This document shows, piece by piece, positions 34,966 to 46,771 of a DNA stretch of 64,000 nucleotides. The notes below the pieces were generated by a model that worked only from the letters and a program-made list of their open reading frames with translations, had not been told where the DNA came from and ran no database searches. This DNA comes from Zanthoxylum bungeanum (Eukaryota; Streptophyta; Magnoliopsida; Sapindales; Rutaceae). The translations under genes were made by a program, and so were the position numbers. Position 1 is the stretch's first letter, and every line of letters starts with the position of its first letter. The stretch spans positions 1 through 64,000 of the forward strand of contig SKCR01048608.1 of NCBI GenBank assembly GCA_019454045.1. The letters run 5' to 3'.

Positions 34966-37900
34966 TCAAGATAATTTACTAAGTCGACGCATGCCAATAC
35001 TATATACAAGCTTCTCAAATGTTGATGTCGGTAAAGTTTTTGTAAATAAGTCTGCAAAATTATCGGTTGATCTTATTTGCTTGATATCAATCTGCTTGCT
35101 ATGCTGGAGCTCACGAGTAGAAAATAATTTAGGTGAGATGTGCTTGGTTCTGTCTCCCTTGATGCACCCTCTTCTGATTTGTGCAATATATACAACATTA
35201 TCTTCATATATCACTGTTGGAATATCTGTGGCAGAATTTAAGTTGCATGTGCTCTGAATGTGATGCATAAGTGACTTTAACCATATACACTCTCTGCTTG
35301 CTTCATGTAGTGCAAGTATCTCTGAGTGATTGGATGAGATAGCAACAAATGACTATTTTGTAGATCACCACGAAATTACTGTATTATTATAGGTAAAAAC
35401 ATACCCTGTTTGTGAATATGCCTTATGAGGGTCAGAGAGATATCCTGCATCAGCGTAACCAACAATGCCTGATTTTTGTGTTAGCTCATTTGAATAAAAC
35501 AATCATAAGTCTTTAGTGCCGTGAAGATAACGAAAGATATGTTTGACGCCATTCTAATGTCTTCGAGTTGACGCAGAACTAAATCTTGCCAATAAATTAA
35601 CATCAAATGCAATATCCGGTCTGATGCATTGAGCTAAATACAGCAAGACACCAATTGCACTAAGATATGGTACTTATGGACCAAGTATCTCTTCATTATC
35701 TTCTTTAGGACGAAATTGATCTTTTTTAGGATCGAGAGATCGGACTACCATAGGAGTACTTAATGAATGAGCATTATCCATATTGAAACGTTTGATAATT
35801 TTTCAATATATACAGACTGATGGATAAATACTTCGTTAGTTTTATGCTCGATTTGCAAGCCGAGACAATATTTTATTTTTCCCAAGTTTTTCATCTCAAA
35901 TTCTCTTTTCAAATATTCAACAGTTTTTGGAAGCTCTTTAGGAGTTCCAATTAAGTTCATATCATCGACATATACTGCTATAATGGCAAATCCAATTTCG
36001 GACTTTCTAATAAATATGCATGGGCAGATATGATCATTTATATATATTTTTTCCATCAAATATTCACTCAAACGATTATACCACATGCGTCCAGATTGTT
36101 TCAATCCGTATAAAGATCATTGTAACTTGATTGAACACAGTTTACGATCCTTTGATTTATATGCTTCATGCATCTTCAATCATTCGGTGATTTTCATGTA
36201 AATATCAGTGTCAAGTGACCCATACAAATATACTGTCAATACATCTATAAGACGCATGTATAGTCTTTCAGAGACTGCCAAACTGATTAAAAATCGAAAC
36301 GTAATGGTATCCATCACAGGGGAATACATATCTTCATAGTCAATACCTGGTCTATGCGAGAAACCTTGTGCAACTAGTCACACTTTATATCTAATGATTT
36401 CATTACATTTTCGTACAAACACCCATTTGTAACCAACGGGTTTGACATCTTCAGGTGTATGGACTACAAGTCCAAATACTTCACTTTTGTCTAAAGAAGT
36501 CAATTTTTCTTGAATTGCTTCTTTTCATTTAGGCCAATCGTGTCTTTGTCTACATTCATCGACATTTTGAGGTTCAAAATCATTTGCAATTTCAGTAGCT
36601 ACTGTATATGAAAACACATTGTCGATGATTATTTCATTTCAATCCCAAAGTTCTCTTGTATAAGTATAATTTGTAGACTTTTCCTCATTTTTGAAATTTT
36701 GAGCCTCTTCAGGGGTTGGTATCTCTTCAGGTACTATCAGTTCTTCTAGAAATGGTGATTGAGAAGATGTGGTTATAGTCATTGCTCGAACATTATTTTC
36801 AACAGGATCCGAATCTTTCATTTTCCTCTTCCGAGGAATAGTATCTTTAGAACCAAGGGGTCTACCACGTTTCTGACTTGCAATAGATGATTAATTAGCT
36901 GCATTGACACTAGGTTGTTCAACAGGAACAACCACCTGGGCTGGTGTATTAACAGCTGATATATATGACTTGGTTACTTTTACAGCATCTGTCAATGCAT
37001 TTGGCAATTGATTTGCAATTTGTTGCAAATGGATAATCCTTCGCACTTTATTTTCACATTGGCTGGTGTGAGGATCTAAATGATACATGGTAGGAACTTT
37101 CCAAAAATGTTCATGTCTTGCTTTTGAAGGCTCTTTCTTTTCCCATAATGGTCGAAAACTTGTCTCATCAAAATTACAATCCGTGAAACGTGCGGTAAAA
37201 CGATCGCCCGTTAAGGGTTCCAAATATCTAATAATAGAAGGTGAATTAAGACCAACATATATCCCCAAACGAAGTTGATGTCCCATCTTTGTGCGTTGTG
37301 GGGGTGAAATTGGAACATATACATCACAACCAAATGTGCGTAGATTAGAAATATTTGGTTGGTGGTGACTAAGAACAAGTTGGATTGGAGAATTTTGATG
37401 ATAAGTTGTGGGTCTAAGACGGATTAATGCAGCTGTATGTAGTATAGCATGACCCCATGTAGTATAGCATGACCCCATATAGAAATTGGTAATTGAGAAA
37501 GTTCGTGCCATTATCTGAATTCGCTTGATCAATGATTCTGTCAATCCATTTTGTGTATGTACATGTGGAACTGGATGTTCAACATCGATTCCGACTAATG
37601 TACAGTAGTCATCAAATGTCTTGGATGTAAATTCACCAGTATTATCTAGTCGTATGGTTTTGATTGGATAATCTGGGAATTGTGCCCTTAATCTAATCAT
37701 TGGGCAAGTAGTTTGGCAAACACAATGTTACATGTGGACAATAAGCAAACATGTGACCACCGTGCATATGCATAAATCAAAACCATAAAGTAACGGAAAT
37801 GTCCACTTAGTGGATGGATTGGTCCATAAATGTCTCCTTGAATCATTTGTAAGAATGATGGGGATTCAATGGCAATCTTAGATGGAGATGGGAGTATCAC

Positions 37901-38560
37901 AAATTTGCATTGTGAGCAAGCGGTACAATTAATCTCATATGTCAATAGAATCTTATGGTTCTTTAATTTATGCCCATTAGAATTTTCAATTATTCTACGC
38001 ATCATCGTAGCTCCTGGATGACCAAGACGATTATGTCATAACATAAACATCTTTGGATTATTGAACTTCCGGTTCATCACTAAATGACTTTCTATTGCAT
38101 TTATGATTGTATAATACAATCCAGATGAGAAAGCCGAAAGTTTTTCCAATATATATTTCTTACCTGATATGTTTTTGGTAATACATATATACTTTATATT
38201 GTGTTTATCTAAAGTTTCAATATGATACTCATTCTTGCGAATATCCTTGAAACTTAGCAGATTTCTACTGGACCTGCCTGAATATAGAGCATTTTCAATG
38301 CATAATTTTGTTCCAAGATTATGGCTTTTCCAGAGCCTTCAATTAGGTCTACAGGCCCAGATATAGTGTTTATCTTTCCTTCACGTAATTTTATGTCCAA
38401 GAAATATTTTATATCTCAAAGAATAGTGTATGTGATTGCACTATCAGCCAATCATACATCCCCACATTTATTTTCCAGAACATATAATTTATTTATAGGA
38501 TCCATATTCTTGAAAGTAGAATTCATGTTACATAAATATATAATATAATTCAAAAGAATA
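34966..38560 (-). pseudogene. Minus-strand copia pol (protease to RNase H), decayed
   Basis: The reading direction is from high to low coordinates. The protease-like region (~38500-38250) has LADSA..T and NLLSFKDIR-type text. The integrase zinc region is at 38005-37697, and the integrase core at 37700-36891 has RLDNTGEFTS and HVHTQNGL. A linker at about 36821-36639 is rich in Glu/Pro, with PEEIPTPEEA. RT at about 36600-35760 includes YVDDMNLIG. The RNase H tail at 35268-34966 has IKQIRSTDNFADLFTK. Multiple stops break the frame. Confidence 0.85.
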
Positions 38561-38650
38561 AATATACAATAGAAAATAAAATAAAATTCAAAAATTAAAA
38601 ATTAAAAACATCATATAAATATGTATGAACCAAAAATTACACACATATTT

Positions 38651-39302
38651 AGAACTTCAGGTTCTCTTGAAAAATAATTCGTTGACCTAGAACTTCAAGT
38701 TCTAATCTTATATTATTATGTAGAACATCAAGTCCTAAAAGTGAATTATATTTTAGAATTAAAATTTTTGATTGATAACATTAATATTTATAACTTTAAG
38801 TTCATAAATATGAGATTATAGATTCAAAACTTTAAGTTCTATGGTAGATTTAAAACTGCAGGTTTTAATCTAAAATCTAATTGATTGAGGTTAAAACTTC
38901 AGGTTTTATTAAAAACTTCAAGTTTTAATCTAAAATTTAATTGATGAGATTATAACTTCAGGTTCTTCAATTATAACGTAAATATAGAACTTCGGGTTCT
39001 ATATTATTTTATAGATCTAGAACTTCAAGTTCTAATCTAAAGATTGATTAGTGAGTTTAGAACTTCATGTTCTAATATACCTCATATATCTTATCATAAT
39101 TATGAAAAAAAATTAAGTAAATCAAATAAATAAAAAATATGGTAATTATTTTCTGATGTGAATGGTCCAATTTAATGGCAACCACATAGCATACTTATAA
39201 GATCCATTAAGGTATTAAATTAATTACAATAAAAACATGACATGGTGAATTAGAACTACGGGTTGTAATTGTAAAATTAAAATTCAAAACTTCGAGTTTT
39301 GA
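38651..39302. repeat. Array of imperfect 15-bp palindromes
   Basis: About 14 variants of agaacttcaagttct occur at 38651, 38689, about 38731 and onward to about 39288, usually 30-50 bp apart in AT-rich spacers. Each is self-complementary around a central C. Some arms have changed together (aaaacttcaagtttt), keeping the dyad. It lies in the 5' half of the minus-strand copia, where gag would be expected. Confidence 0.85.
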
Positions 39303-40069
39303 TTTATTTATACTGATGAAATCCTCACATGATACTTTTTTTTTTAAAAAAAAAAAACTAGGAAAAATAAGTGTCCGCATGAGCCATATATGTCTCAGCT
39401 CTAAACCATTGTATTTGATATTGTCAATTGATCACATTTAATTACATGTGATCATGATTTTGGCTTCAGGCCATTTGATTAATCATTATCAAATCTATAA
39501 AGATGTTTGATCATCACAATCATTATCATTAATAAATTGGCTTCAGGCCGCATGATTAATAAGAGCTCATGACTCACATGATCATGAATATATAGCTCAT
39601 GATCGATCAACAATCTTTTACAATGAAATAGTTTACGCATGAATTGTGATGATAAATGGTTTGTGATGGTTGGGTCCATCATCACCTTCAGATCTTCTGA
39701 TTGATGATCAACAAAAGGCTCATGGCTTACAAAGAAATAAGCTAATAAAGAAAGAAGCAAACTACTTCATAAATTGCTTCAGAGGCCGCATGTCATTAAA
39801 TTTACAGGAGAAGTAGTAAAAAATTAATGCTTCAGGCTTTGTTTTAAGTCAGGATTGAAACAAAAGTACCGGAGTTTGCAAAAGAAATAAACAGTAATGA
39901 AATAAATGCATATTACAAAGCAATTATATATACTATAGTAGCACTTTCATGCATATCCTTGTACCAATGTACCGTATAGATTATTTTATATCAAATTGCT
40001 GTTAATATTTCTGGAATACTTGTTAGATGTTAGCACCGTATACGTCATGTTTCTTAGTCCTAATAAAGA
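39303..40069. other. Untranslated-type DNA of the minus-strand copia
   Basis: No gag is recognisable. ggcttcaggcc phrases recur (39462, 39540 and, as variants, 39780 and 39830). They also occur beyond the nested element at 42915 and 42973, which confirms that both flanks belong to one outer element. Confidence 0.5.
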
Positions 40070-40074
40070 ATATT

Positions 40075-40417
40075 TGTTGAAACCAGCTCAGCAACTCAGC
40101 ATAAATCATGCAAATCACCGAAAGCATGATTGTTACATGCTGAGCTGCATGACAGAAGGTAGAAGAGTGACAAAGAAGCTGGTGACAACTGCCAAACGTG
40201 TGGCACTGTAGCACACGTTTTTGGCAGTATAAAAGGAGCCCAAAATCATAGAGTTAGATATCCCAGAATCCCAAATTGAGTGAGAATAGAGAGTAAAGTG
40301 GTGTGAGAGTTTTTTTTGTAAAGTTTGAGTTAGTAACCTTTGTAATTCTTTTGTTAGTAATATAAAAGAAGAGTTTTCTCTCCAATCACCTCTATTATTG
40401 TGTGTTTCATCACAACA
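40075..40417 (+). repeat. 5' LTR of nested copia
   Basis: Starts TGTTGAAACC and ends CACAACA. It has a tataaaagg TATA box at about 40227. Confidence 0.93.
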
Positions 40418-40419
40418 AG

Positions 40420-40430
40420 TGGTATCAGAG
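40420..40430 (+). other. Primer-binding site (initiator Met tRNA)
   Basis: TGGTATCAGAG follows the 5' LTR after two bases. This is the standard plant copia minus-strand priming site. Confidence 0.9.
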
Positions 40431-40444
40431 AGGAATTGAAGACA

Positions 40445-42250
40445 ATGCCCCAGCAATACAGAAATGTGAATCCAAAACCTCATACACTGGTGCAAGTACG
40501 AGTTGAAGATGAGGTTCCCAGACATGAGGGTACAAGTGATGAAGCTCACAGAGATGATGATCATGATCAACCACCAGTACCAGAAGCTACACCAACAGTT
40601 CCACAGAGAATGTCTGACAGAGAAAGACGACCTTCAACCAAATACTCTGCATATGAGTATGTGCTGCTTACTGACGGGGGAGAACCCGAGAGCTACAAGG
40701 AGGCTATGGAAACAGAGGACAGAGAAAAGTGGGAGGAAGTCATGCAAGATAAGATGAAATCTGTGCATGACAATCACACTTTTGAGTTGGTGAAATTGTC
40801 AAGAGGCAAGCGGGCTTTGAAGAACAAATGGGTGTACAGGATGAAGCAACAGGAGCACACTTCACAACCCCGATACAAAGCCAGACTAGTCGTCAAGGGA
40901 TTAAATCAGAGGAAAGACATTGACTTCGATGAAATCTTCTCTCCAGTTGTGAAGATGTCATCCATCAGAGTGGTACTCAGCTTAGCAGCAAGCCTCGACC
41001 TGGAAGTTGAGCAGATGGATGTCAAGACCCCATTTCTTCACGGAGATCTGGAAGAAGAAATTTACATGGAGCAACCAGAAGGCTTCAGAGTCAGAGGGAA
41101 ATATGACTATGTTTGCAGACTCAGGAAAAGACTCTACGGTTTGAAACAGGCATCGAGACAGTGGTACGTGAAGTTTGAGTCAGTTATGGGGGAGCAGGGA
41201 TACAAGAAGACCACTTCAGACCATTGTGTTTTCGTTCAGAAATTTTCTGACGATGACTTTATCATCTTACTGCTAAACGTAGATGATATGTTGATTGTCG
41301 GCCGGAATCAATCGAGGATTGATAATCTGAAGCAGCAACTGAGTAAGTCTTTTGAGATGAAAGACTTGGGGCCAGCTAAACAGCTACTTGACATCAGGAT
41401 CGGCCGTGATCGGAAAGCCAGGAGGTTATACTTGTCACAAGAGGAGTACATTGAGAATGTACTTCAGAGATTCCAGATGGACAAGGCTAAAGTGGTTAGC
41501 ACTCCTCTTGTTACCCACTTTAGATTGAGTACACAACAAAATCCCTCTACTGATACAGAGAATGAGGAAATGAAATAGGTTCCATACACCTCAGCAGTGG
41601 GAAGTTTTATGTATGTCATGGTGTGCACGAGGCCAGACTTAACACACGCAGTTGGATTGGTCAGCCGGTTTATGTCAAACCCAGGAAGGGAACACTGGAA
41701 TGCCATCAAATGGATTATGCGGTATCTTCGAGGCACATCCAAGATGAGATTATGTTTTGGAAGCAGCGACAAACCAGTGTTGATGGGCTACACCGATTCA
41801 GATATGGCAGGAGATGTGGATACCCGAAAGTCTACTTCGGGGTATCTGATTACTCTCTCTGGAGGAGCTGTGGCATGGCAGTCTAGGTTGCAGAGATGTG
41901 TTGCATTTTCTACAACAGAGGCAGAATTCATTGCAGTGACAGAAGCTTGCAAGGAATTGTTGTGGATGAAGACATTCGTCCAAGAATTGGGTTTCAAGCA
42001 GGAGAAATACATTTTGTACTGCGATAGCCAGAGTGCTATCTATTTCGGTAAAAATTCCACCTTTCATTCAAGGTCAAAACATATCGATGTGAGGTATCAC
42101 TGGATACGGGACGTCCTGAGCTCAAGGCTGTTAGAACTCAGTAAAATTCACACCGACGACAACGGTGCCGATATGTTCACGAAGGTTTTACCAAATGAGA
42201 AGCTTGAAATCTGTCGTGCCATAGCCGGGATGACAAAACTCTCTACATAG
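40445..42250 (+). pseudogene. copia RT-RNase H ORF with one in-frame stop
   Basis: The ATG at 40445 lies just 15 bases after the primer-binding site. An acidic linker of about 60 residues leads into RT, with ESYKEAM, KNKWVYR, EQMDVKTPF, RLYGLKQASRQWY and the active site as LNVDDM in place of YVDDM (41277). The frame is open to a single TAG at 41576-41578. It continues in the same frame through RNase H (41597-42250), with FSTTEAEFIA and RSKHIDVRYH. The sequence upstream of RT that should hold gag, protease and integrase is missing, so the ATG may be fortuitous or a relic of gag. Confidence 0.9.
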
Positions 42251-42412
42251 TCAGAGTGAAGAGATTCAGAGAACTATGATTGGCTTGATCCCAACTCAGG
42301 GTACGTAGGCAGTCATACAGATGCAGCCAGGGGTGGATCCTTTTGAGGATCCGGGTTTGGATGATTGATGGTCGGCTCAGATTTTGGGGAAATCTTCACC
42401 GATGGGGAGATT

Positions 42413-42755
42413 TGTTGAAACCAGCTCAGCAGCTCAGCATAAATCATGCAAATCACCGAAAGCATGATTGTTACATGCTGAGCTGCATGACAGAAGGTAG
42501 AAGAGTGGCAAAGAAGCTGGTGACAACTGCAAAAAATGTATGGCACTGTAGCACACGTTTTTGGCAGTATAAAAGGAGCCCAAAATCATAGAGTTAGATA
42601 TCCGAGAATCCTAAATTGAGTGAGAATAGAGAGTACAGTGGTGTGAGAGTTTTTTGTAAAGCTTGAGTTAGTAAGCTTTGTAATTCTTTTGTTAGTAATA
42701 TAAAAGAAGAGTTTTCTCTCCAATCACCTCTATTATTGTGTGTTTCATCATAACA
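42413..42755 (+). repeat. 3' LTR of nested copia
   Basis: Same length as the 5' LTR, with few substitutions, mainly in the gccaaacgtgtgg / gcaaaaaatgtatgg stretch. Confidence 0.93.
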
Positions 42756-43012
42756 ATATTTAATAAATATATATATTTACAATTGTTACCAGAACAAGGA
42801 CACTAATAAATGTTGCTCCAGAGGACAGTTACTTAGAACAAAGTTGACAAAGGCAATGTTTCAGATATTATGCCTGTAGGAGCCAAGTAACGTGATCATC
42901 ATGTGAATCTGAATTTGGCTTCGGGCCAAATTTGGCTCATGGCTTTTCAAAGCCACTTACAAATCTGAATACGGCTTCAGGCCAAATACGACTATGGCTT
43001 TTATCATTTCTT

Positions 43013-43242
43013 TTTGGTAAAGAAAACTTAAATAAAATAAAGAGAAATAGAAGAATATAATACCTTGAAAGCTACAGATTTTTCTTATTGATTCTGAATG
43101 AATTGATTTTGATATAAAAATACAAATGGTGTTTCTCTTTATTTATATTTATAGGGAGGAGTTGTGAGGGATAAGTTATAAATAATAAAATAATAATAAT
43201 TATAAAATAAAGATTAAGTAGTTGGGATCATCACAAATGACA
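43013..43242 (-). repeat. 5' LTR of minus-strand copia
   Basis: Partner of 34567-34783. On the minus strand it begins TGTCATTTGTGATG. The boundaries on the inner side are approximate. Confidence 0.7.
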
Positions 43243-44764
43243 ATATAAGGCAATTTTTTGGGCCAATTAACATGCCCGATTTTGAGGTTATGCGAATAGC
43301 TAGTGTCCTGTAGGATAATTAATCGCCGATTAAACTGTTAGTAAATCAACACTCTTAATAATCAATGCACATAATAACGAGGAAAAAAAAGTGATTAATT
43401 CAAGCAGTAAAATAATTATACATCATCATAAAAAAAGATTTTATTGACGGAGTGAAAAAACTATTGATAAAGAAAAACAATTTTTTTTGGTAAATGAACT
43501 CATCGATGGTCAAAGCATCAAAAAAAATTCTTAGTTTGGCATCAAAGATTTTTCCAAATCACATACTAAAAGCATCATCCAAATAGTATTATTGTTTAAA
43601 ATAAATAAGAGTTTACTACAACAAATGAGAACTAACAATAGGGCTAACCTAAGAAGAGAATTAGAAGGTATCAAACTTGTTAATACCTTAGATAGAAGAC
43701 CTGAATAAGGAAAGTGTACCAACCTCTAACTAAATCTAAGTAGCAAAAAAGAGAAATCATATATAGCTAAATAAAAATACCAAATAATCAAAAGGACAGG
43801 TAGAGAGGCCAAGATATCCTCAAACAGAAGACTGAAACTAATCCTAATAGAAACAGTAATTGGGGAATCCACAAGCATCATGAGATACAGCGGCCGCCTT
43901 AATTCATTAATAATAAGAGTTACAACGATGGTAATGGACCTATAATAAACTTTGCCTACTCAATCTACATTGATCATAATGATCTAAGACAATTCCTCAA
44001 ATCTACACCAAATAATTTTCTCTAGAATTTCGAAGTCTCTGTATAGAACTTCACCAAGTGAACTCGATCTTCAATCGGAACTCGAACAACCAATCTCTAA
44101 CTTATTTTAAGGATAATGAAAGATTTCATTGATAAAATATCATAAAAATGTAAAAATATAGTCATTTCGGCTCGATTATAAACTTATGAAATCATAAACC
44201 TAGTTAGGACGAAGCCTAACAACATAAAATCATGTATCGTGCATCCTCCAAAACTGTTCAAAGCGGAAATCATATTCATACCAAAAATCTTCTGACGGAG
44301 TTGAAGAGGATTTACGAATTGGCCTACATGGGTTTGATCATCAATAAAGGTTTCATTCATATTAAAATGGAAATATCATTTTTTTTCAATTGATTTCCCA
44401 TAAGTCGTGAAAAGAGGCTGAACAAAACCTTTTATAAGTTAGGGTTCCCAGCTCTAAAATCAGTCAGCAATATGTGTGAAATCTTCCTGATATCGCATTA
44501 GCGTTCAAATACTCTTTGCAAGCACTTTGAACATGCAAACCTAATACTTAGAGTTTGAACGCCACTTCGAACGCACTTCACACATGGGCAACCTGAAGTT
44601 GACGTAATTTCTTTAAACAATAATTTGAGAAATCCCTCATCGGAATCTCATTTTATTTACAGACACTTGTGTGTGTGTCTCGATAATTTCGGGCTGAGTA
44701 ATTTATGATATATCTATTAACAGATTTATAAATTTATATGGTAAAAATGTATTATAAAAAAAAA
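43243..44764. other. Unassigned DNA, possibly old retroelement
   Basis: No gene is supported. At 43990-44620 the text (cctagttaggacgaagcctaac, ttatgggaa..cgtgaaaagaggc, gttcaaatactctttgcaagc) has the feel of a decayed LTR or UTR on the minus strand, but no ends were found. Confidence 0.35.
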
Positions 44765-44940
44765 GAATTTGAAACGTTGGAAATCCTGTCACAAAATCAT
44801 CTGACCCGAGTTTAAACGGAGCAAGTAAAATCTCCGACTGCCTCAGGCTCTTACAAGAAATACATCCATTGAATTCGATCTCGGGATTTTACAATCAAAT
44901 TTTAAGTCATTTTCCATCAAACCACACTCACTAGAGACCA
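44765..44940 (-). mobile_element. SINE-like repeat copy
   Basis: Minus-strand relative of 16370-16545 and 255-440. It shares the gtttgaa..gttggaaatcctg edge and a cggagattttacttgctcc core. The tail and TSD are not clear. Confidence 0.4.
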
Positions 44941-45022
44941 AAAAAATTACACTGAGAGTTTTTTCAAAAATTTGCCATAGAAAATATTTTGTCACAATAT
45001 CATTTTTCCCTTTACTTACTAG

Positions 45023-45290
45023 GGGTATGTCTATGGTACCCAAGGGTATCACATACCCTTGGGTATCAAAGTTGCATGTTCAGTGCAACTTTGAGTATTG
45101 AACATGCATTGAACATGCAACTTTATGCATTAAACATGTAAATTTTATAAATTAATATGAAAGTTTTTAAAACATGAAATCAGTTGCATGTCTATTGGTA
45201 GAAGTTGCATGTTCAATGCTCAAAATTGCATTGAACATGCAACTTTGAATTCAAGGGTATTTAATACCCTAGGGTATTATAACATTACCC
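45023..45290. mobile_element. MULE-type MITE with 9-bp TSD
   Basis: A 268-bp unit is flanked by ACTTACTAG (45014-45022 and 45291-45299), the TSD length of Mutator-like elements. The ends GGGTATG and GGGTAATG are inverted. Several nested palindromes lie within it: acccaagggtatcacatacccttgggt, and gttgcatgttc/gaacatgcaac pairs. No coding capacity. Its ttgcatgttcaatg words also occur in the 171-bp array at 25355. Confidence 0.88.
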
Positions 45291-45299
45291 ACTTACTAG

Positions 45300-45821
45300 T
45301 ATTAGAGCATGTTTGTTTTTATATTCTTAGTCTTAATTTGACTTATATACATTTTATTATTTGACTTATTTATTTTTCTTAATTTCATTCATTTGCCAGT
45401 TACCTTTTAATTAAAGTGGTGAATTTTTTGACTTATAATCTCACAGAAAAAACGTTTAGAGTGAAATTTTACCTCACAATCTATTTTTTTTGAAAATGAT
45501 GAGAAATAGGTTTTTGATATTAAAAAAAAAAAAGAAAAAAAGAGAATTGTTTTGTATGATTCACCTGGGGTAAAAAAAAGAAAAAAAAGTATTATAATTT
45601 TAGGTCCCAACTACCCGCATGTTATAAGATCATGTAGGTTGTTTAGACTCGATCTCTCTGAACTTTTTCTCTCACTGTCTATCATTGACTTCTAATTTTT
45701 GCTTTACGGTCTATTTTTGACTTTTAAATTCCAAGGGTAACTTATTTCTCTCATGGTCTAATATCTATCCATTTTTATCACATTCTCCACTTATTTTTTA
45801 AATCAGTATAAATTAATAATA
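45300..45821. other. Intergenic DNA
   Basis: AT-rich, with A-runs near 45520-45590. No gene is seen. It ends at the CTAGT TSD (45822-45826) of the next element. Confidence 0.4.
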
Positions 45822-45826
45822 CTAGT

Positions 45827-46771
45827 TGTTGACGGGTGATTTTCGTCACAGGGATAGTTTCAAGATAACCGTCCCGAGACAATCCTCCTTCAACCTTGAA
45901 TTTGTTTGGTTATGGGGAGACCAAAGGCAAATGTAGTAAAAAGGTGGAGAAAACACAGAGATCGACAATAGAGTTTTAACGTGGTTCGACGGAGCAAGTC
46001 CAGCCTACGTCCACAGGCATAAAATGGGATGTTGCTTTTATTACCAAAACCAGCTCGGCCGACCTGTTTTCACGGATGGCCTAATGAAAACCGAGCTATT
46101 TTGCTTACGGTGTTTTACAAGTAGTGCTCATTTTCTTTCAGTACAAGTTTTTCTATCCCTTCTAAATGAATTCAACCTCTCTTTATATACTAAGAGCATT
46201 ACAACACTATTCCTCCACTTTTATGACGTTTCCCGCGTGGTCTCAGACTGATTGACGGGCTCTCTGCCCCAAGACTGTCGTCGCCGAAAGCAAACCTGTT
46301 GTCTGACAGCCTGTCACATCACTCTGTTTTCTCCACTACCACAAGCAACAATAATGATGTCAACCTGTAAAGAGCCTTTGAATAAGGACACGTTTCAGAG
46401 GGAAAAATCTAACAACTTTGATATTGCGTTGGTCCTGAAGAGGTCGGTCAAGTAATCTGCCGAGCTTCCTAAACCGATGTCGTCCTGACCCAAAATATCC
46501 GAACTCGTCAAACATTTCCTGGAAGTACGAGAAAACCAAGCCGAGCTGCCGGTCTTCTGTGGTCGGCCCTGGCTCTGATATTACCGGTCTCTAAAGTCTG
46601 TGTCGTGCTATATCATCTGGTCGGTCAAACCCGAGAAACTGGTTCGGAGCTTCATGTCGGGTTGAAGATCAACACACAAACTCTGAACATGGGTCCTCCA
46701 GATGAGGAGAATTCCATCCCTGCCCTCGCCGAGCTGTTCAAATACCTTAGTCCCAGAAATCCCCATCAACA
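45827..46771 (-). repeat. 3' LTR of Tat-like element
   Basis: In plus view it starts TGTTGACGGG and ends CATCAACA, 945 bp. It aligns along its length with 55303-57214 once the insert 55657-56621 is removed. Confidence 0.9.

Larger units (their letters stand above)
40075..42755 (+). mobile_element. Internally deleted Ty1/copia element with 5-bp TSD
   Basis: Flanked by ATATT (40070-40074 and 42756-42760). The LTRs are 40075-40417 and 42413-42755, 343 bp each and nearly identical. A canonical initiator-Met tRNA primer-binding site TGGTATCAGAG lies at 40420-40430. A polypurine tract atggggagat precedes the 3' LTR. Only about 2 kb lies between the LTRs, coding RT and RNase H. Gag, protease and integrase are absent. 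It is inserted in the opposite-strand copia 34567-43242. Confidence 0.95.
34567..43242 (-). mobile_element. Minus-strand Ty1/copia retrotransposon carrying a nested copia
   Basis: Short LTRs of about 220-230 bp lie at about 34567-34783 and 43013-43242. Both contain agagaaatagaagaatataata and gttgggatcatcacaaat. The minus strand between them codes protease, integrase, RT and RNase H in copia order. The 5' half (38650-43010) lacks a recognisable gag and holds a palindrome array and the nested element 40075-42755. The TSD could not be found (atata follows the right LTR, taagg precedes the left one), and no primer-binding site is evident. Confidence 0.8.

Noticed and set aside
34850..35257. 135-residue plus-strand frame
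   Set aside because: Shadow of the minus-strand copia RNase H at the same position.
38651..39302. Heat-shock-element array
   Set aside because: The units read GAAcTTC with one base between half-sites, whereas heat-shock elements need nGAAnnTTCn spacing.
40133..40570. 145-residue minus-strand frame
   Set aside because: Antisense of the nested copia 5' LTR and RT start; a near-copy appears over the 3' LTR.
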